From assembly GCF_016653635.2 (NCBI RefSeq), contig NZ_CP067420.1, positions 2,177,501 to 2,241,500 on the forward strand: a DNA stretch of 64,000 bases, in the 5' to 3' direction. Position numbers and translations under genes: made by a program. The DNA comes from Skermanella sp. TT6 (GTDB lineage: Bacteria > Pseudomonadota > Alphaproteobacteria > Azospirillales > Azospirillaceae). Below are positions 18,533 through 27,526 of this stretch, one piece after another (within the stretch, counting starts at the first letter, position 1; every line of letters begins with the position of its first letter). The notes under the pieces are model-generated. The model searched no databases. It saw nothing but the letters and a program-made list of their open reading frames with translations, and was not told the DNA's origin.

Positions 18533-18805
18533 TCAAGATTGGCGCGCGCAATCCAACAACAACCTGTTCCCTTGCGGAATCGGTCTCATCAGGCGATCGA
18601 ACTTCGCAACGAACTTCGCTATGAGCGCGTCATTGACGTTCAGCCCTCCGATTCCAGGATTAAGGATCACGTGGCAGCTACCTACGGTAAATTGCCTGCC
18701 ATGGTTCCCGTAGCCGCCGACTGGTTGAACCTTGACCCTTCCAGGTCCGAATGCCGCTTCAAGACACTGCGTCAATCGTTGAACGAAGTCATCAAACGAC
18801 ATCAT
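18533..18805 (-). CDS. Small protein of unknown function upstream of the HicB-like gene
   Basis: A 90-residue protein beginning MMSFDDFVQRLTQCLEAAFG. I do not recognise it. It has an amphipathic N-terminal helix, a central GGYGNHGRQFTVGSCHVILN segment that looks like beta strands, and a basic C-terminus. The start at 18805 is supported by CCAAGG upstream; the frame stays open further upstream to 18979, but without a ribosome site. It is not a HicA: the G-S-H-H motif and length do not match. Position and lower GC suggest a two-gene accessory cassette with the downstream HicB-like gene. Confidence 0.5.
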   Translation of the reverse strand: MMSFDDFVQRLTQCLEAAFGPGRVKVQPVGGYGNHGRQFTVGSCHVILNPGIGGLNVNDALIAKFVAKFDRLMRPIPQGNRLLLDCARQS

Positions 18806-19128
18806 CGAACCTTGGATCTGATAGTTTTCGGAAATTTTATGCCACTTTGGAGGTTTTCGAGTCAAGGTGTCGCAACCGGCATGTGGTTCGCCAATCGGAC
18901 TTTCCCCGGAAGGCCGAAAGGCCTTGTAAGGTGCCGCTCGGCGAGACGGATTTCCGGCTGGCCCTCCAGAGCGTATCATGATGACTCCGTCCGACCGTTC
19001 CTGCGGTCCATGGGAACCTGCGACAAACGGCCTCCGCCCTGCGACTGGTTTTAAGAACCAATTGCAATCCTGTGCGGGCGTGCCTTAATAGCCGCTTGCG
19101 CCCGCCCCCAAAGCAGCGACCGGGACCG
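18806..19128. other. Divergent intergenic region, 323 bp, with a palindrome and weak promoter
   Basis: Noncoding stretch between the small minus-strand gene and the plus-strand ABC ATPase. Its right end holds the palindrome TGGTT-ttaag-AACCA (19046-19060). This is followed at once by a weak -35 TTGCAA (19062-19067) and TAATAG (19086-19091), which would serve the ABC gene. No further gene is supported. Confidence 0.4.
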
Positions 19129-20412
19129 ATGGATCATTCCTATTTCGACGACCGTACCGCGGCTTCCCGCCCTTCGAGCCTGCGTTCGGCGCTGCGGGCC
19201 GCCCTGCGCGGCCGGTCGGCGGCCTGGGTCGGAAAGTCGCCGGCGGGATCCGGTTCCGTCTCTGCCGCGCCCGGTGGTCCCGACATTGCCCAGGCGGCGT
19301 CGCACGACGTGGCCGGTCCGGCGCCGAAGCACGCCGCATCGGCGGAGGAGGCGCTCGGCATCGACCATGTGCGGCACCGCTACGGCGGAATGATGGCCGT
19401 GGATGATGTCAGCCTCGGCATCGCGCGCGGCGAGATCATGTGCCTGGTCGGTCCCAGCGGCTGCGGGAAATCAACGCTCCTGCGGATCGCGGCGGGGCTG
19501 GAGGCGCTCCAGCACGGCACGGTGCGGATCAACGGCAAGGTGGTCGCCGATGGCGATGGCTGCGTTCCGCCGGAACGGCGCGGCGTCGGGCTGGTGTTCC
19601 AGGACTATGCCCTGTTCCCGCACCTGTCGGTGATCGACAATGTCCGGTTCGGACTGTCCGGCATTCCGGTGGAGAGCCGGCGCCGCCGCGCCATGGAGAC
19701 GCTGGAGCAGGTCGGGATGGCTTCCCATGCGGACCATTTCCCCCATGCCTTGTCCGGCGGGCAGCAGCAGCGCGTGGCGCTGGCCCGCGCGCTGGCACCC
19801 AATCCTGCGGTCCTTCTGCTCGACGAGCCGTTCTCCGGCCTGGACGCCCGCCTGCGCGAGCAGGTTCGCGACGAGACGCTGCATGTGCTGAAGAAGACGG
19901 GGGCGGCCACCATGCTGGTCACCCATGACCCGGAAGAGGCGATGTTCCTGGCCGACCGGATCGCCCTTATGCGCGACGGGAAGCTGATCCAGCTCGGCAG
20001 CCCGGTCGATCTCTACACATGCCCGGCCGATGGTTTCGCCGCGCAGTTCTTCGGGGAGGTCAACCGGATCGCCGGCCGGGTACGCGGCGGCGCGGTCGAC
20101 ACTCCTGTCGGCCGGGTGCCCTGCGACCTGCCCGAAGGAGCCGCGGCGGAGGTGCTGATCCGTCCCGAGGCGCTCCGGCTTGCCGCGCCGGAAGCTGCCG
20201 CAGGCGCCCGCGTTCCCAATCTCGGCCGCGTGATGGCGGCCCGGCTGCTCGGCCGGACAAGCCTGATCCATCTCGACGTGCCGGACGGCGGCCAGGGTCG
20301 CCATCTGCACTCCCGGATGCCCGGCCAGTTTCTTCCGCCCGAGGATTCGCACGTGGCAATCACGCTGGACCTCCGGCAAGCCTTTGTATTTCCCGCCAAA
20401 GATCCGACATAA
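19129..20412 (+). CDS. ABC transporter ATP-binding protein, ferric-iron/FbpC type
   Basis: A 427-residue ATPase. Residues 1 to about 77 are an unusual Ala/Ser/Pro-rich extension before the ABC domain. Core motifs follow: Walker A GPSGCGKST, Q-loop VFQDYALFPHLSVIDNV, signature [15 protein letters not shown], Walker B LLLDEPF and the switch His in VTHDPEEAMFLADRIAL. The C-terminal TOBE-like region contains EVLIRPEALRL. The arrangement matches FbpC/SfuC-type ATPases that energise Fe3+ uptake, but no permease or binding-protein gene is adjacent, so the transported substrate is inferred only from the family. The start ATG 19129 was chosen over an upstream in-frame start at 19072. It lies upstream of tatA with a weak hairpin between. 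Confidence 0.85.
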   Translation: MDHSYFDDRTAASRPSSLRSALRAALRGRSAAWVGKSPAGSGSVSAAPGGPDIAQAASHDVAGPAPKHAASAEEALGIDHVRHRYGGMMAVDDVSLGIARGEIMCLVGPSGCGKSTLLRIAAGLEALQHGTVRINGKVVADGDGCVPPERRGVGLVFQDYALFPHLSVIDNVRFGLSGIPVESRRRRAMETLEQVGMASHADHFPHALSGGQQQRVALARALAPNPAVLLLDEPFSGLDARLREQVRDETLHVLKKTGAATMLVTHDPEEAMFLADRIALMRDGKLIQLGSPVDLYTCPADGFAAQFFGEVNRIAGRVRGGAVDTPVGRVPCDLPEGAAAEVLIRPEALRLAAPEAAAGARVPNLGRVMAARLLGRTSLIHLDVPDGGQGRHLHSRMPGQFLPPEDSHVAITLDLRQAFVFPAKDPT

Positions 20413-20423
20413 ACAGTTGTGAT

Positions 20424-20450
20424 ATCCCGGGGCGCTTTGATCCCCCGGAT
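20424..20450 (+). terminator. Weak hairpin after the ABC ATPase gene
   Basis: ATCCCGGGG (20424-20432) faces CCCCCGGAT (20442-20450), pairing except for one C-C mismatch. There is no U tract after it. It could attenuate transcription between the ABC gene and tatA. Confidence 0.3.
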
Positions 20451-20525
20451 CGTTGCGGTCGGTTTGGCTTTCTGCCAATATCGCGCCGCAGCGCGCACCC
20501 ACGAGCGGACTTTGGAGATTTCTCA

Positions 20526-20837
20526 ATGAGTATCGGTATTTGGCAGGTGGTCCTGATCCTCGTGATCGTCCTGATCATTTTCGGAGCCGGCAAGCTGCCG
20601 AAGGTGATGGGCGACGTCGCAAAGGGGGTCAAGAACTTCAAGTCCGGCCTGAAGGACGACGACGATGACGGCGTCGCCGACCAGCCCAGGGTTATCGACA
20701 GCCACGCCACGACCCAGCCGGTCCAGCACCCGGTCCACGCCGCGCCGGCCCAGCCGATGGCTCCCGTTCCGCCGGCCGGAACGCCGACAGTGGATCACAC
20801 CACCACGGTCAGGAAGGACGAAACGGCCAAGACCTGA
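20526..20837 (+). CDS. tatA: Twin-arginine translocase subunit TatA
   Basis: A 103-residue protein of the Tat export system, which moves folded proteins across the inner membrane. It has the N-terminal membrane helix (WQVVLILVIVLIIFGAGKLP), the FGAGKLP hinge and the amphipathic helix KVMGDVAKGVKNFKSGL, followed by an acidic DDDDD stretch and a Pro/Ala-rich tail. Like other alphaproteobacterial TatA it lacks a large soluble domain. GGAG sits 10 bases upstream of the ATG. It is the first of tatA-tatB-tatC; the 104-base gap to tatB shows no terminator. A Tat substrate candidate in this window is the amidase at 1976-3430. Confidence 0.95.
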   Translation: MSIGIWQVVLILVIVLIIFGAGKLPKVMGDVAKGVKNFKSGLKDDDDDGVADQPRVIDSHATTQPVQHPVHAAPAQPMAPVPPAGTPTVDHTTTVRKDETAKT

Positions 20838-20941
20838 GCGGTCCTGGCAGAGCGTCCGCAAAGCGCTTGGCAGCAGTACCATGTCGCACGCCGTCCCGCC
20901 TTTGGTAGCGGGTCCCTTCCGCCGTCCCTGGACGATCCGTA

Positions 20942-21469
20942 ATGCTTGATATTGGCTGGTCCGAACTGCTCGTCATCATGGTGGTGGCGCTGCTCGTCAT
21001 TGGGCCCAAGGACTTGCCCAAGGTCCTGAAGACCGTGGGCATCTGGGTGCGCAAGGCGCGCATGCTGACCCGCGACTTCCAGAACAGCGTGGACGAAATG
21101 ATCCGCGAGGCCGATCTGGAGGACGTGCGCCGGCAGGCGACCGAACTGCGCAACTTGAACTTGGCGAAGGAGGTGGAGAACACCATCGACCCCTCCGGCT
21201 CCCTGCGCAACGCCTTCGATCCCAACGTCACGTCGACCCCGGCTGTCAAGGCCCGTCCGCGCGCGGAGGACGGCTCCGACCCGGAAGCCGAAGCGGACAG
21301 GGTGGCCCACCGGGACGCGGACGGGGGTGCGACGGGTCCGGAGTCCAGTCGCCCGCCCGCGCAGCTCCCCGCGGCGGCCGCCGAGCCGCAGCTTCCGGTC
21401 GTGCCGGCCGAGCGGAAGACCCCCGAGCCGGCCGTTGTGCCGTCCGATACCTCTGACAAGCGGGCATGA
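20942..21469 (+). CDS. tatB: Twin-arginine translocase subunit TatB
   Basis: A 175-residue TatB. MLDIGWSELLVIMVVALLVI contains the membrane helix with the conserved Glu8 characteristic of TatB, followed by GPKDLPKVLKTVGIWVRKAR and a long amphipathic helix (QNSVDEMIREADLEDVRRQA). The C-terminal about 70 residues are Pro/Ala/Glu-rich and probably disordered. TatB forms the substrate-receptor complex with TatC. Its stop overlaps the tatC start (ATGA, 21466-21469), so the two are translationally coupled. Confidence 0.95.
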   Translation: MLDIGWSELLVIMVVALLVIGPKDLPKVLKTVGIWVRKARMLTRDFQNSVDEMIREADLEDVRRQATELRNLNLAKEVENTIDPSGSLRNAFDPNVTSTPAVKARPRAEDGSDPEAEADRVAHRDADGGATGPESSRPPAQLPAAAAEPQLPVVPAERKTPEPAVVPSDTSDKRA

Positions 21470-22266
21470 CCACCGTGAGTGACGACGGCCTAGACGACAG
21501 CAAGATGCCGCTGCTCGATCACTTGATCGAGTTGCGCAACCGGCTGATGTACTCCATAGCGGCAATCTTCGCCGCCTTCCTGATCTGTTACTATTTCAGC
21601 GCCGACATCTACGCGTTCCTGGTCCGTCCGCTGGCCGACCTGCTCGGCCACGAAGGCCGCCGCATGATCTATACCGGCCTGACGGAGGCGTTCTTCACCT
21701 ACGTCAAGGTCGCCTTCTGGGCCGCCATGTTCCTGGCGTTCCCGATCATCGCCAGCCAGCTCTGGATGTTCATCGCTCCCGGCCTCTACAAGCATGAGCG
21801 CAACGCCTTCCTGCCGTTCCTGGTGGCCACGCCGATCATGTTCTTCATGGGCGGCGCGCTGGTCTATTACGCGGTCTTCCCGCTCGCCTGGAGCTTCTTC
21901 CTGAGCTTCGAGCAGCTGGCGCCCGGCCCCGAGGGGCTGCCGATCCAGTTCGAGGCGCGCGTGGGCGAGTACCTGTCGCTGGTGATGACGCTGATCTTCG
22001 CGTTCGGCATCGCCTTCCAGCTTCCGGTGCTGCTGACGCTGCTGGCCCGGGCCGGCATCGTCTCCTCGGAGGCGCTGGCGTCCAAGCGGAAATACGCCAT
22101 CGTCGTCATCCTGATCGCCGCGGCGATCATGACGCCCCCCGACGTGATCAGCCAGCTCGGCCTCGCCATTCCGCTCTATGCGCTGTACGAAGTCTCGGTG
22201 CAGATCGCGCGCGTCATGGAGAAGCAGCGGGCCAAGCGCGACGAGGAAGCCGAAGCGGCAGAGTGA
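21466..22266 (+). CDS. tatC: Sec-independent protein translocase TatC
   Basis: A 266-residue polytopic membrane protein with six helices, the core receptor for twin-arginine signal peptides. Landmarks: PLLDHLIELRNRLMYSIAAI (the conserved cytoplasmic HLxELRxR), AFFTYVKVAFWAAMFLAFP followed by I, FIAPGLYKHERNAFLPFLV (the invariant F-x-PGL-x-x-x-E) and TPPDVISQLGLAIPLYALYE. It overlaps tatB by 4 bases and precedes serS by 134 bases; in many alphaproteobacteria serS follows tatC directly as here. The C-terminal cytoplasmic tail is acidic (RDEEAEAAE). Confidence 0.97.
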   Translation: MTTVSDDGLDDSKMPLLDHLIELRNRLMYSIAAIFAAFLICYYFSADIYAFLVRPLADLLGHEGRRMIYTGLTEAFFTYVKVAFWAAMFLAFPIIASQLWMFIAPGLYKHERNAFLPFLVATPIMFFMGGALVYYAVFPLAWSFFLSFEQLAPGPEGLPIQFEARVGEYLSLVMTLIFAFGIAFQLPVLLTLLARAGIVSSEALASKRKYAIVVILIAAAIMTPPDVISQLGLAIPLYALYEVSVQIARVMEKQRAKRDEEAEAAE

Positions 22267-22400
22267 GGGGCCTGGGTGGAAAAGGCCACAGAGTGCGGCG
22301 GAATGAGCACAGCCCGCGGCACTCTGGTCCGCACGGCTGGACCGGGGACATGAGGAGCTTTATAAACAACTTCCCGTAACGTCTTCGATCCAGTGGCCTC

Positions 22401-23675
22401 ATGCACGACTTACGCCTGATTCGCGACAATCCCGAAGCTTTCGACCGTGGTTTGGCGAGACGGGGGCTGTCGGCCATGTCGGGTGAAATCCTCGACCTCG
22501 ACGCCCGCCGCCGCGCCGCCCAGACCGCGCTGCAGGAGATGCAGGCTCGCCGGAACGAGGCCTCCAAGGAGATCGGCAAGGCCAAGCGAGAGGGACGCGG
22601 TGCCCAGGACCTTATGGCCGAGGTGGCCGGCCTGAAGGAAGGCATCCAGCAGACGGAGGAGGAGGAGCGGGAAACCGGCGCCGCCCTCGAAACCCTGCTT
22701 GCCAGCCTGCCCAACATACCGGCCGACGACGTTCCCGACGGTCCGGACGAAAGCGGCAACGTGGAGCTGCGCCGAGTCGGCGAGCCGCCCCGCTTGAACA
22801 CGGCGCTGGAGCATTTCGAGCTCGGCGAGAAGCTGGGGATGATGGACTTCGCCGCCGGGGCCAAGCTGTCGGGTGCGCGGTTCACGGTCCTGCGCGGCAA
22901 GCTTGCCCGGCTGGAGCGGGCGATCGGCCAGTTCATGCTCGATCTCCACGTGACCGAGCATGGCTATACCGAGGTCATGCCGCCCCTGATGGTGCGCGAC
23001 GAGGCCGCCTTCGGCACGGGCCAGCTCCCCAAGTTCGCCGAGGATCTGTTCCGCACCACCAGCGGCCATTGGCTGATCCCGACCGCCGAGGTGCCGCTGA
23101 CCAATCTGGTCGCGGACCGGATCCTCGATCTGGAGGACCTGCCGCTCCGCATGGCCGCCCTGACGCCCTGCTTCAGGTCCGAAGCCGGCGCCGCCGGCAA
23201 GGATACTCGCGGCATGATCCGGCAGCATCAGTTCTGGAAGGTCGAGATGGTCAGCGTGACCGGCCCGGACCAGTCGAACGCCGAGCACGAACGCATGACC
23301 CAATGCGCCGAGACCGTCCTGCAGCGGCTGGAGCTGCCATATCGCACGATCGCGCTGTGCACCGGCGACATGGGCTTCTCCGCGGCCAGGACCTACGACA
23401 TCGAAGTCTGGCTTCCGGGACAGAACGCCTACCGGGAAATCTCGAGCTGCTCGACCTGCGGGGATTTCCAGGCTCGCCGCATGAAGGCGCGCTGCCGGCC
23501 GCGGGGCGACAAGAACACCCAGTTCGTCCATACGCTCAACGGCTCCGGCGTCGCGGTCGGCCGTTGCCTGATCGCCGTCATGGAAAACTTTCAGCAACCA
23601 GATGGGTCCATAATCGTGCCGGAAGCCTTGCGGCCCTACATGGGCGGACTCGATAGGATTGCGGCGGATGCTTAA
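22401..23675 (+). CDS. serS: Seryl-tRNA synthetase
   Basis: A 424-residue class II aminoacyl-tRNA synthetase. The N-terminal antiparallel coiled-coil arm that binds the tRNA(Ser) long variable arm spans about residues 30-105 ([20 protein letters not shown] and onward). Catalytic motifs are present: TSE-type serine site [11 protein letters not shown], motif 2 [20 protein letters not shown], and motif 3 [18 protein letters not shown]. Length is standard. The start ATG is close to the tatABC end and its 3' end overlaps surE by 8 bases, so serS-surE-pcm-M23 read as one unit. Confidence 0.98.
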   Translation: MHDLRLIRDNPEAFDRGLARRGLSAMSGEILDLDARRRAAQTALQEMQARRNEASKEIGKAKREGRGAQDLMAEVAGLKEGIQQTEEEERETGAALETLLASLPNIPADDVPDGPDESGNVELRRVGEPPRLNTALEHFELGEKLGMMDFAAGAKLSGARFTVLRGKLARLERAIGQFMLDLHVTEHGYTEVMPPLMVRDEAAFGTGQLPKFAEDLFRTTSGHWLIPTAEVPLTNLVADRILDLEDLPLRMAALTPCFRSEAGAAGKDTRGMIRQHQFWKVEMVSVTGPDQSNAEHERMTQCAETVLQRLELPYRTIALCTGDMGFSAARTYDIEVWLPGQNAYREISSCSTCGDFQARRMKARCRPRGDKNTQFVHTLNGSGVAVGRCLIAVMENFQQPDGSIIVPEALRPYMGGLDRIAADA

Positions 23676-24450
23676 GGCACCCCTGGACGTTTCGAAGGCC
23701 CGGATCCTGCTGTCCAACGACGACGGCATCCATGCGCCCGGCCTGGAGGTGCTTGAGAAGATCGCGCGGTCCCTGTCGGACGACGTCTGGGTGGTGGCGC
23801 CCGAAACCGAGCAGTCCGGCGCCAGCCACTCCCTGACCCTGCACCGGCCCCTGCGCATGCGGCAGATGGCGGAGCGGCGGTTCGCGGTGGACGGCACGCC
23901 GACCGACTGCGTCCTGCTGGCCATCAACCACATCCTCAAGGACCGCAAGCCCGACCTGGTCCTGTCCGGCGTCAACCACGGCAGCAACCTGGGCGAGGAC
24001 GTGACCTATTCCGGCACGATCGCCGCCGCGATGGAGGCGACCCTGCTGGGCGTCCCGGCCATCGCCATGAGCCAGCATCTCGATCCGGCCCAGCCGGCGC
24101 TGTGGCAGACCGCCCTGCACTGGGGGCCGGAAGTGGTGCGGAAGGCGGTGTCGGTCGCATGGCCCCGCAACGTGCTGATGAACGTCAACTTCCCCAGCGT
24201 CGAGCCCGGCGAGGCGCAGGGGATCCATGTGGTGCGCCACGGCCAGCGAAAGGTCGGCGACGACCTGACGGAGCGTATCGATCCGCGCGGGCGGGCCTAT
24301 TTCTGGATCGGAACCCTTCGGGGCGACGCCGACACGCTGCCGGACACCGACATCGGGGTAGTGATGGACAAGGGCATCTCGATCACGCCCCTGTTCCTCG
24401 ACCTGACCCATACCCCCACCCTCGATACGCTGAGGACGGTGTTCGCTTGA
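23668..24450 (+). CDS. surE: 5'/3'-nucleotidase SurE
   Basis: A 260-residue survival protein: a metal-dependent phosphatase acting on nucleoside monophosphates. The signature [20 protein letters not shown] carries the metal-binding Asp-Asp pair. [20 protein letters not shown] contains the conserved Asn and the SGT loop, and [15 protein letters not shown] is also typical. I chose ATG 23668, which overlaps the end of serS by 8 bases; an upstream TTG at 23659 is possible. In-operon with pcm, whose start overlaps its stop (TTGA). surE-pcm pairing is a widely conserved stationary-phase arrangement. Confidence 0.96.
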   Translation: MLKAPLDVSKARILLSNDDGIHAPGLEVLEKIARSLSDDVWVVAPETEQSGASHSLTLHRPLRMRQMAERRFAVDGTPTDCVLLAINHILKDRKPDLVLSGVNHGSNLGEDVTYSGTIAAAMEATLLGVPAIAMSQHLDPAQPALWQTALHWGPEVVRKAVSVAWPRNVLMNVNFPSVEPGEAQGIHVVRHGQRKVGDDLTERIDPRGRAYFWIGTLRGDADTLPDTDIGVVMDKGISITPLFLDLTHTPTLDTLRTVFA

Positions 24451-25112
24451 GCATCGATGCGCGCAAGATCCGCCTGATCATGCAGCTTCGCCGGTCGGGC
24501 GTGACCGACACGGCGGTGCTGGCCGTGATCGAGCGCTTGCCGCGCGAAGCGTTCGTCCCGCCGTCTTTCCTCGACCAGGCGTATGAGGACATGGCGCTGC
24601 CGATCGGGTCCGGCCAGACGATCAGCCAGCCGCTGGTGGTCGCCATGATGACGCAGGCGCTGGAACTGCATAACCGGCTGAAGGTGCTGGAGATCGGCAC
24701 CGGCTCCGGCTATCAGGCCGCCGTCCTGTCGCGGCTGACCCGGCGGGTCTACACGATCGAGCGGCACCGTCCGCTCCTGCGCGACGCCGAGGCCCGGTTC
24801 CATCAACTGGGGCTGCACAACATCACCACCCGCGCGGGCGACGGCACCAAGGGCTGGCCCGAGCAGGCGCCGTTCGACCGCATCCTGGTGACCGCCGCGG
24901 CCGACGGCGCGATACCGCAGGACCTGACCGACCAGCTCGCTGTCGGCGGCGTCATGGTCGTTCCGCTGGGGAACGACCGGCGGGACCAGCGGGTCTATCG
25001 CATTCGCCGCACCGAAACCGGCCTGCACAGGGAGGAATTGTGGCCCGTACGGTTCGTGCCCCTGCTTCCCGAACCGGTCCCGGTGCCGGTCGCCCGCCTC
25101 CGCACGTCGTGA
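24447..25112 (+). CDS. pcm: Protein-L-isoaspartate O-methyltransferase
   Basis: A 221-residue SAM-dependent methyltransferase that repairs isoaspartyl damage in proteins. Motifs: [20 protein letters not shown] (the substrate-side pre-motif), SAM motif [39 protein letters not shown], and [10 protein letters not shown]. The start is probably TTG 24447, overlapping the surE stop by 4 bases; the next in-frame ATG is at 24480 and would remove part of the N-terminal helix. It precedes the LysM/M23 gene, an order seen in many alphaproteobacteria and gammaproteobacteria (surE-pcm-nlpD). Confidence 0.95.
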   Translation: MSIDARKIRLIMQLRRSGVTDTAVLAVIERLPREAFVPPSFLDQAYEDMALPIGSGQTISQPLVVAMMTQALELHNRLKVLEIGTGSGYQAAVLSRLTRRVYTIERHRPLLRDAEARFHQLGLHNITTRAGDGTKGWPEQAPFDRILVTAAADGAIPQDLTDQLAVGGVMVVPLGNDRRDQRVYRIRRTETGLHREELWPVRFVPLLPEPVPVPVARLRTS

Positions 25113-25117
25113 CCGCC

Positions 25118-26467
25118 ATGGGACCGCGGAAGCGACTGGCCCTGTTCGCCGCTCTCGCCATCGCGGGGTGTACCCGCGCCGACGCGCCGGCTCCCGTCTC
25201 GATCTACCAGGAGCAGCCGGTACCGTCGGCGCCGGGCATGATCACGGTCGCGCGGGGCGACAATGTCTATGAGATCGCGCGCCGGTACAATGTCCCCATG
25301 CGCGAGGTGATAGAGCTCAACGGCCTCAAGCCGCCTTACGGCCTTGCGGTCGGCCAGCGGCTCCGGCTGCCTACGGCCCGGTTCTACACCGTCCAGCGCG
25401 GCGACACGATCTCAAGCATCTCGCGCATGCATCGGGTCGGCCTGTCCGAACTGGCGCGGACGAACGGCTTGAAGGAACCGTTCGCGATCAGGGTGGGCCA
25501 GCAGCTCCAGCTGCCGGGCGGCCCGGACACGATGGTCGCCCAGGCTCCTGGCGCGGATGTCGGCCAACGGAATGCCCTGGCGGCGGGCCGTGCGCCGGAT
25601 GCGGCGCCGCGCCCGACCGTCTCGGCGCAGGCGCTGCCGCCTCCCCCGGCCCAGCCGGTGCCGCAACCCGTGCCCCAGACGCAGTATCCGCCCTATTCGC
25701 CGCGTCCGGGGTACGGTGCGGTGCAGTCCGGTCCCCTGCCGGCGCCTGCTCCGGAACCGGTCCCCGCGCCGCCGGTCATGGCGGTGCCCGCTCCGGTCCA
25801 GCCGGCCCCGATCCCCGTGCCGGCACCGCCGCCGAACGGTCAGGTCGCCGCCGTGGAGCCTCCCCCCGCGCCGGCGGCAGCCCGGCCGGTGCCCCGCATT
25901 CCGGTGAAGCCGCCCCAGGCCGCGGTCCCCGCTCCGGCGCCCCCGCCGCCCGCAGCAGTCCCGGCACCGCCCGCGGCCGTTCCTCCCCCGTCCGTGGCGG
26001 CCAAGCCGCCCGCCATCGAAACGCCGGAACCGCGCAGTTCCGGCCGTTTCCAGTGGCCGGTCAGGGGCACCATCCTGTCGGAGTTCGGACCCAAGCCGGG
26101 CGGTCTTCACAATGACGGCCTGAACATCAGCGCGCCGAAAGGGACGCCCGTCGTCGCGGCCGAGAACGGCGTGGTCGCCTATGCCGGCAACGAGTTGCGC
26201 GGCTTCGGCAACCTGCTGCTGATCCGGCACGCGGACGGCTGGATGAGCGCCTACGCCCACCTGGACGAGATGACGGTGGATCGCGGCGCCACGGTGAAGC
26301 GCGGGCAGAAGATCGGCACGGTCGGCAGTACCGGCAACGTCTCGTCCCCGCAGCTCCATTTCGAACTGCGCAAGTCCAACCGGGCGATGGACCCGCGCGA
26401 CCATCTCTCCGGCGAGCGGCGCGTCAGTCGAGACGCTTCCCCAGACGGCCGGCCAAGTCCTGGATGA
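25118..26467 (+). CDS. NlpD/DipM-like lipoprotein with two LysM and a LytM (M23) domain
   Basis: A 449-residue envelope protein. The signal sequence ends in the lipobox IAGC. Two LysM domains follow (MITVARGDNVYEIARRYNV and FYTVQRGDTISSISRMHRVG), then a Pro/Ala-rich linker of about 165 residues, then a C-terminal M23/LytM domain (FQWPVRGTILSEFGPKPGG to MDPRDHL). The zinc-ligand HxxxD motif reads LHNDGLN, so the Asp ligand is shifted or lost; the AYAH and LHFEL motifs remain. This suggests an amidase-activator role at division, as in NlpD/DipM, rather than a peptidase. GTG 25109, overlapping the pcm stop, is an alternative start. The last 44 bases overlap the convergent DUF815 gene. Confidence 0.9.
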   Translation: MGPRKRLALFAALAIAGCTRADAPAPVSIYQEQPVPSAPGMITVARGDNVYEIARRYNVPMREVIELNGLKPPYGLAVGQRLRLPTARFYTVQRGDTISSISRMHRVGLSELARTNGLKEPFAIRVGQQLQLPGGPDTMVAQAPGADVGQRNALAAGRAPDAAPRPTVSAQALPPPPAQPVPQPVPQTQYPPYSPRPGYGAVQSGPLPAPAPEPVPAPPVMAVPAPVQPAPIPVPAPPPNGQVAAVEPPPAPAAARPVPRIPVKPPQAAVPAPAPPPPAAVPAPPAAVPPPSVAAKPPAIETPEPRSSGRFQWPVRGTILSEFGPKPGGLHNDGLNISAPKGTPVVAAENGVVAYAGNELRGFGNLLLIRHADGWMSAYAHLDEMTVDRGATVKRGQKIGTVGSTGNVSSPQLHFELRKSNRAMDPRDHLSGERRVSRDASPDGRPSPG

Positions 26468-27299
26468 ACTGCCAGGCGACGCGGCCCGACCGGCTGCCGC
26501 GGGTCATCGACCACTCGATCGCCTCCGCCCGGAGCTGCTCCCGGCCCATGTCGAGGCCGAAACGATCGGCGTAGCCCTCGACCATCGCGAAGAAGGTCTG
26601 CTGGTCGCAGTTGTGGAACCCCAGCCAAAGGCCGAAACGGTCCGACAGCGACACTTTCTCCTCCACCGACTCGTGGGGGTTGATCGCGGTCGAGCGCTCG
26701 TTCTCGATCATGTCGCGCGACATCAGGTGGCGCCGGTTCGACGTGGCATAGAACACGACGTTGGCCGGGCGCCCCTCGATGCCGCCGTCCAGCACCGCCT
26801 TCAGCGACTTGTACGCGGCGTCGTCATGGTCGAACGACAGGTCGTCGCAGAAGAGGACGAAGCGGCGCTTCGAGGCGCGCAGCAGGTTCAGCAGCTCCGG
26901 CAGGGAGGGAATGTCCTCCCGGTGGATCTCCACCAGGGCGAGCATGCCGGGCTTCTCCTCCGACACCGTCGCGTGGACGGCCTTCACCAGGGAGCTCTTG
27001 CCCATGCCCCGCGCGCCCCACAGCAGCGCGTTGTTGGCCGGCAGCCCATCGGCGAAACGGCGGGTGTTCTCCAGCAGGGTGTCGCGCTGGCGCATGACCC
27101 CTTGCAGGAGCGGCAGCTCCACCCGGTTGACCTGGGGCACCGGGACGAGGCGCCGGCCCTCGGCATGCCAGGTGAAGGCGTCGGCCCCGGACAGGTCCGG
27201 CGACGGGGCCGGCGGCGGGGCGAGGCGTTCGAGCGCGCCGGCGATTCGGGCGAGCAGGACGGGCAGGGATGTATCGTCTTTGTCTGAAGCTGTTTGCAC
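26424..27299 (-). CDS. DUF815-family AAA+ ATPase
   Basis: A 291-residue cytosolic ATPase of the DUF815 family. Walker A is LWGARGMGKSSLVKAV, Walker B-like FVLFCDDLSFD. Family-typical segments are KSLKAVLDGGIEGRPANVVF, YATSNRRHLM and LSDRFGLWLGFHNCDQ. The function is not established. Its 3' end overlaps the end of the LysM/M23 gene by 44 bases in convergent orientation. The start ATG lies opposite the yajC promoter region. Confidence 0.9.
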   Translation of the reverse strand: MQTASDKDDTSLPVLLARIAGALERLAPPPAPSPDLSGADAFTWHAEGRRLVPVPQVNRVELPLLQGVMRQRDTLLENTRRFADGLPANNALLWGARGMGKSSLVKAVHATVSEEKPGMLALVEIHREDIPSLPELLNLLRASKRRFVLFCDDLSFDHDDAAYKSLKAVLDGGIEGRPANVVFYATSNRRHLMSRDMIENERSTAINPHESVEEKVSLSDRFGLWLGFHNCDQQTFFAMVEGYADRFGLDMGREQLRAEAIEWSMTRGSRSGRVAWQFIQDLAGRLGKRLD

Positions 27300-27460
27300 T
27301 GACCGGGAACCTGACTACATATGCGGTAGGAATGTGGAGCCCGGTCGACCCGACCGGGCCGCATGGGCGGCAAACCCTAGCATAGCTCGGGCGCAGCACA
27401 AGACGGGTCGGCCATCCCGGAAGGACTTCCGGACGGCGCGTCAGTCTTGGCCGGTTTCGA

Positions 27461-27488
27461 TTGCAACCCGGGCGCGGGCCGTTATAGT
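27461..27488 (+). promoter_or_regulatory. Candidate promoter of yajC-secD-secF
   Basis: TTGCAA (27461-27466) and TATAGT (27483-27488) are spaced by 16 bases, about 40 bases before the yajC ATG. This is the best sigma-70-like match in the 227-base region between the divergent DUF815 gene and yajC. Confidence 0.5.
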
Positions 27489-27526
27489 CCCGCGGTCCGC
27501 CAAGAATATAACGAGAGGAGCACCGG

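Noticed and set aside
18533-18979. Longer 148-codon form of the small gene upstream of the HicB-like gene
   Set aside because: The extra N-terminal residues are Arg/Pro-rich with no ribosome site, while ATG 18805 has one.
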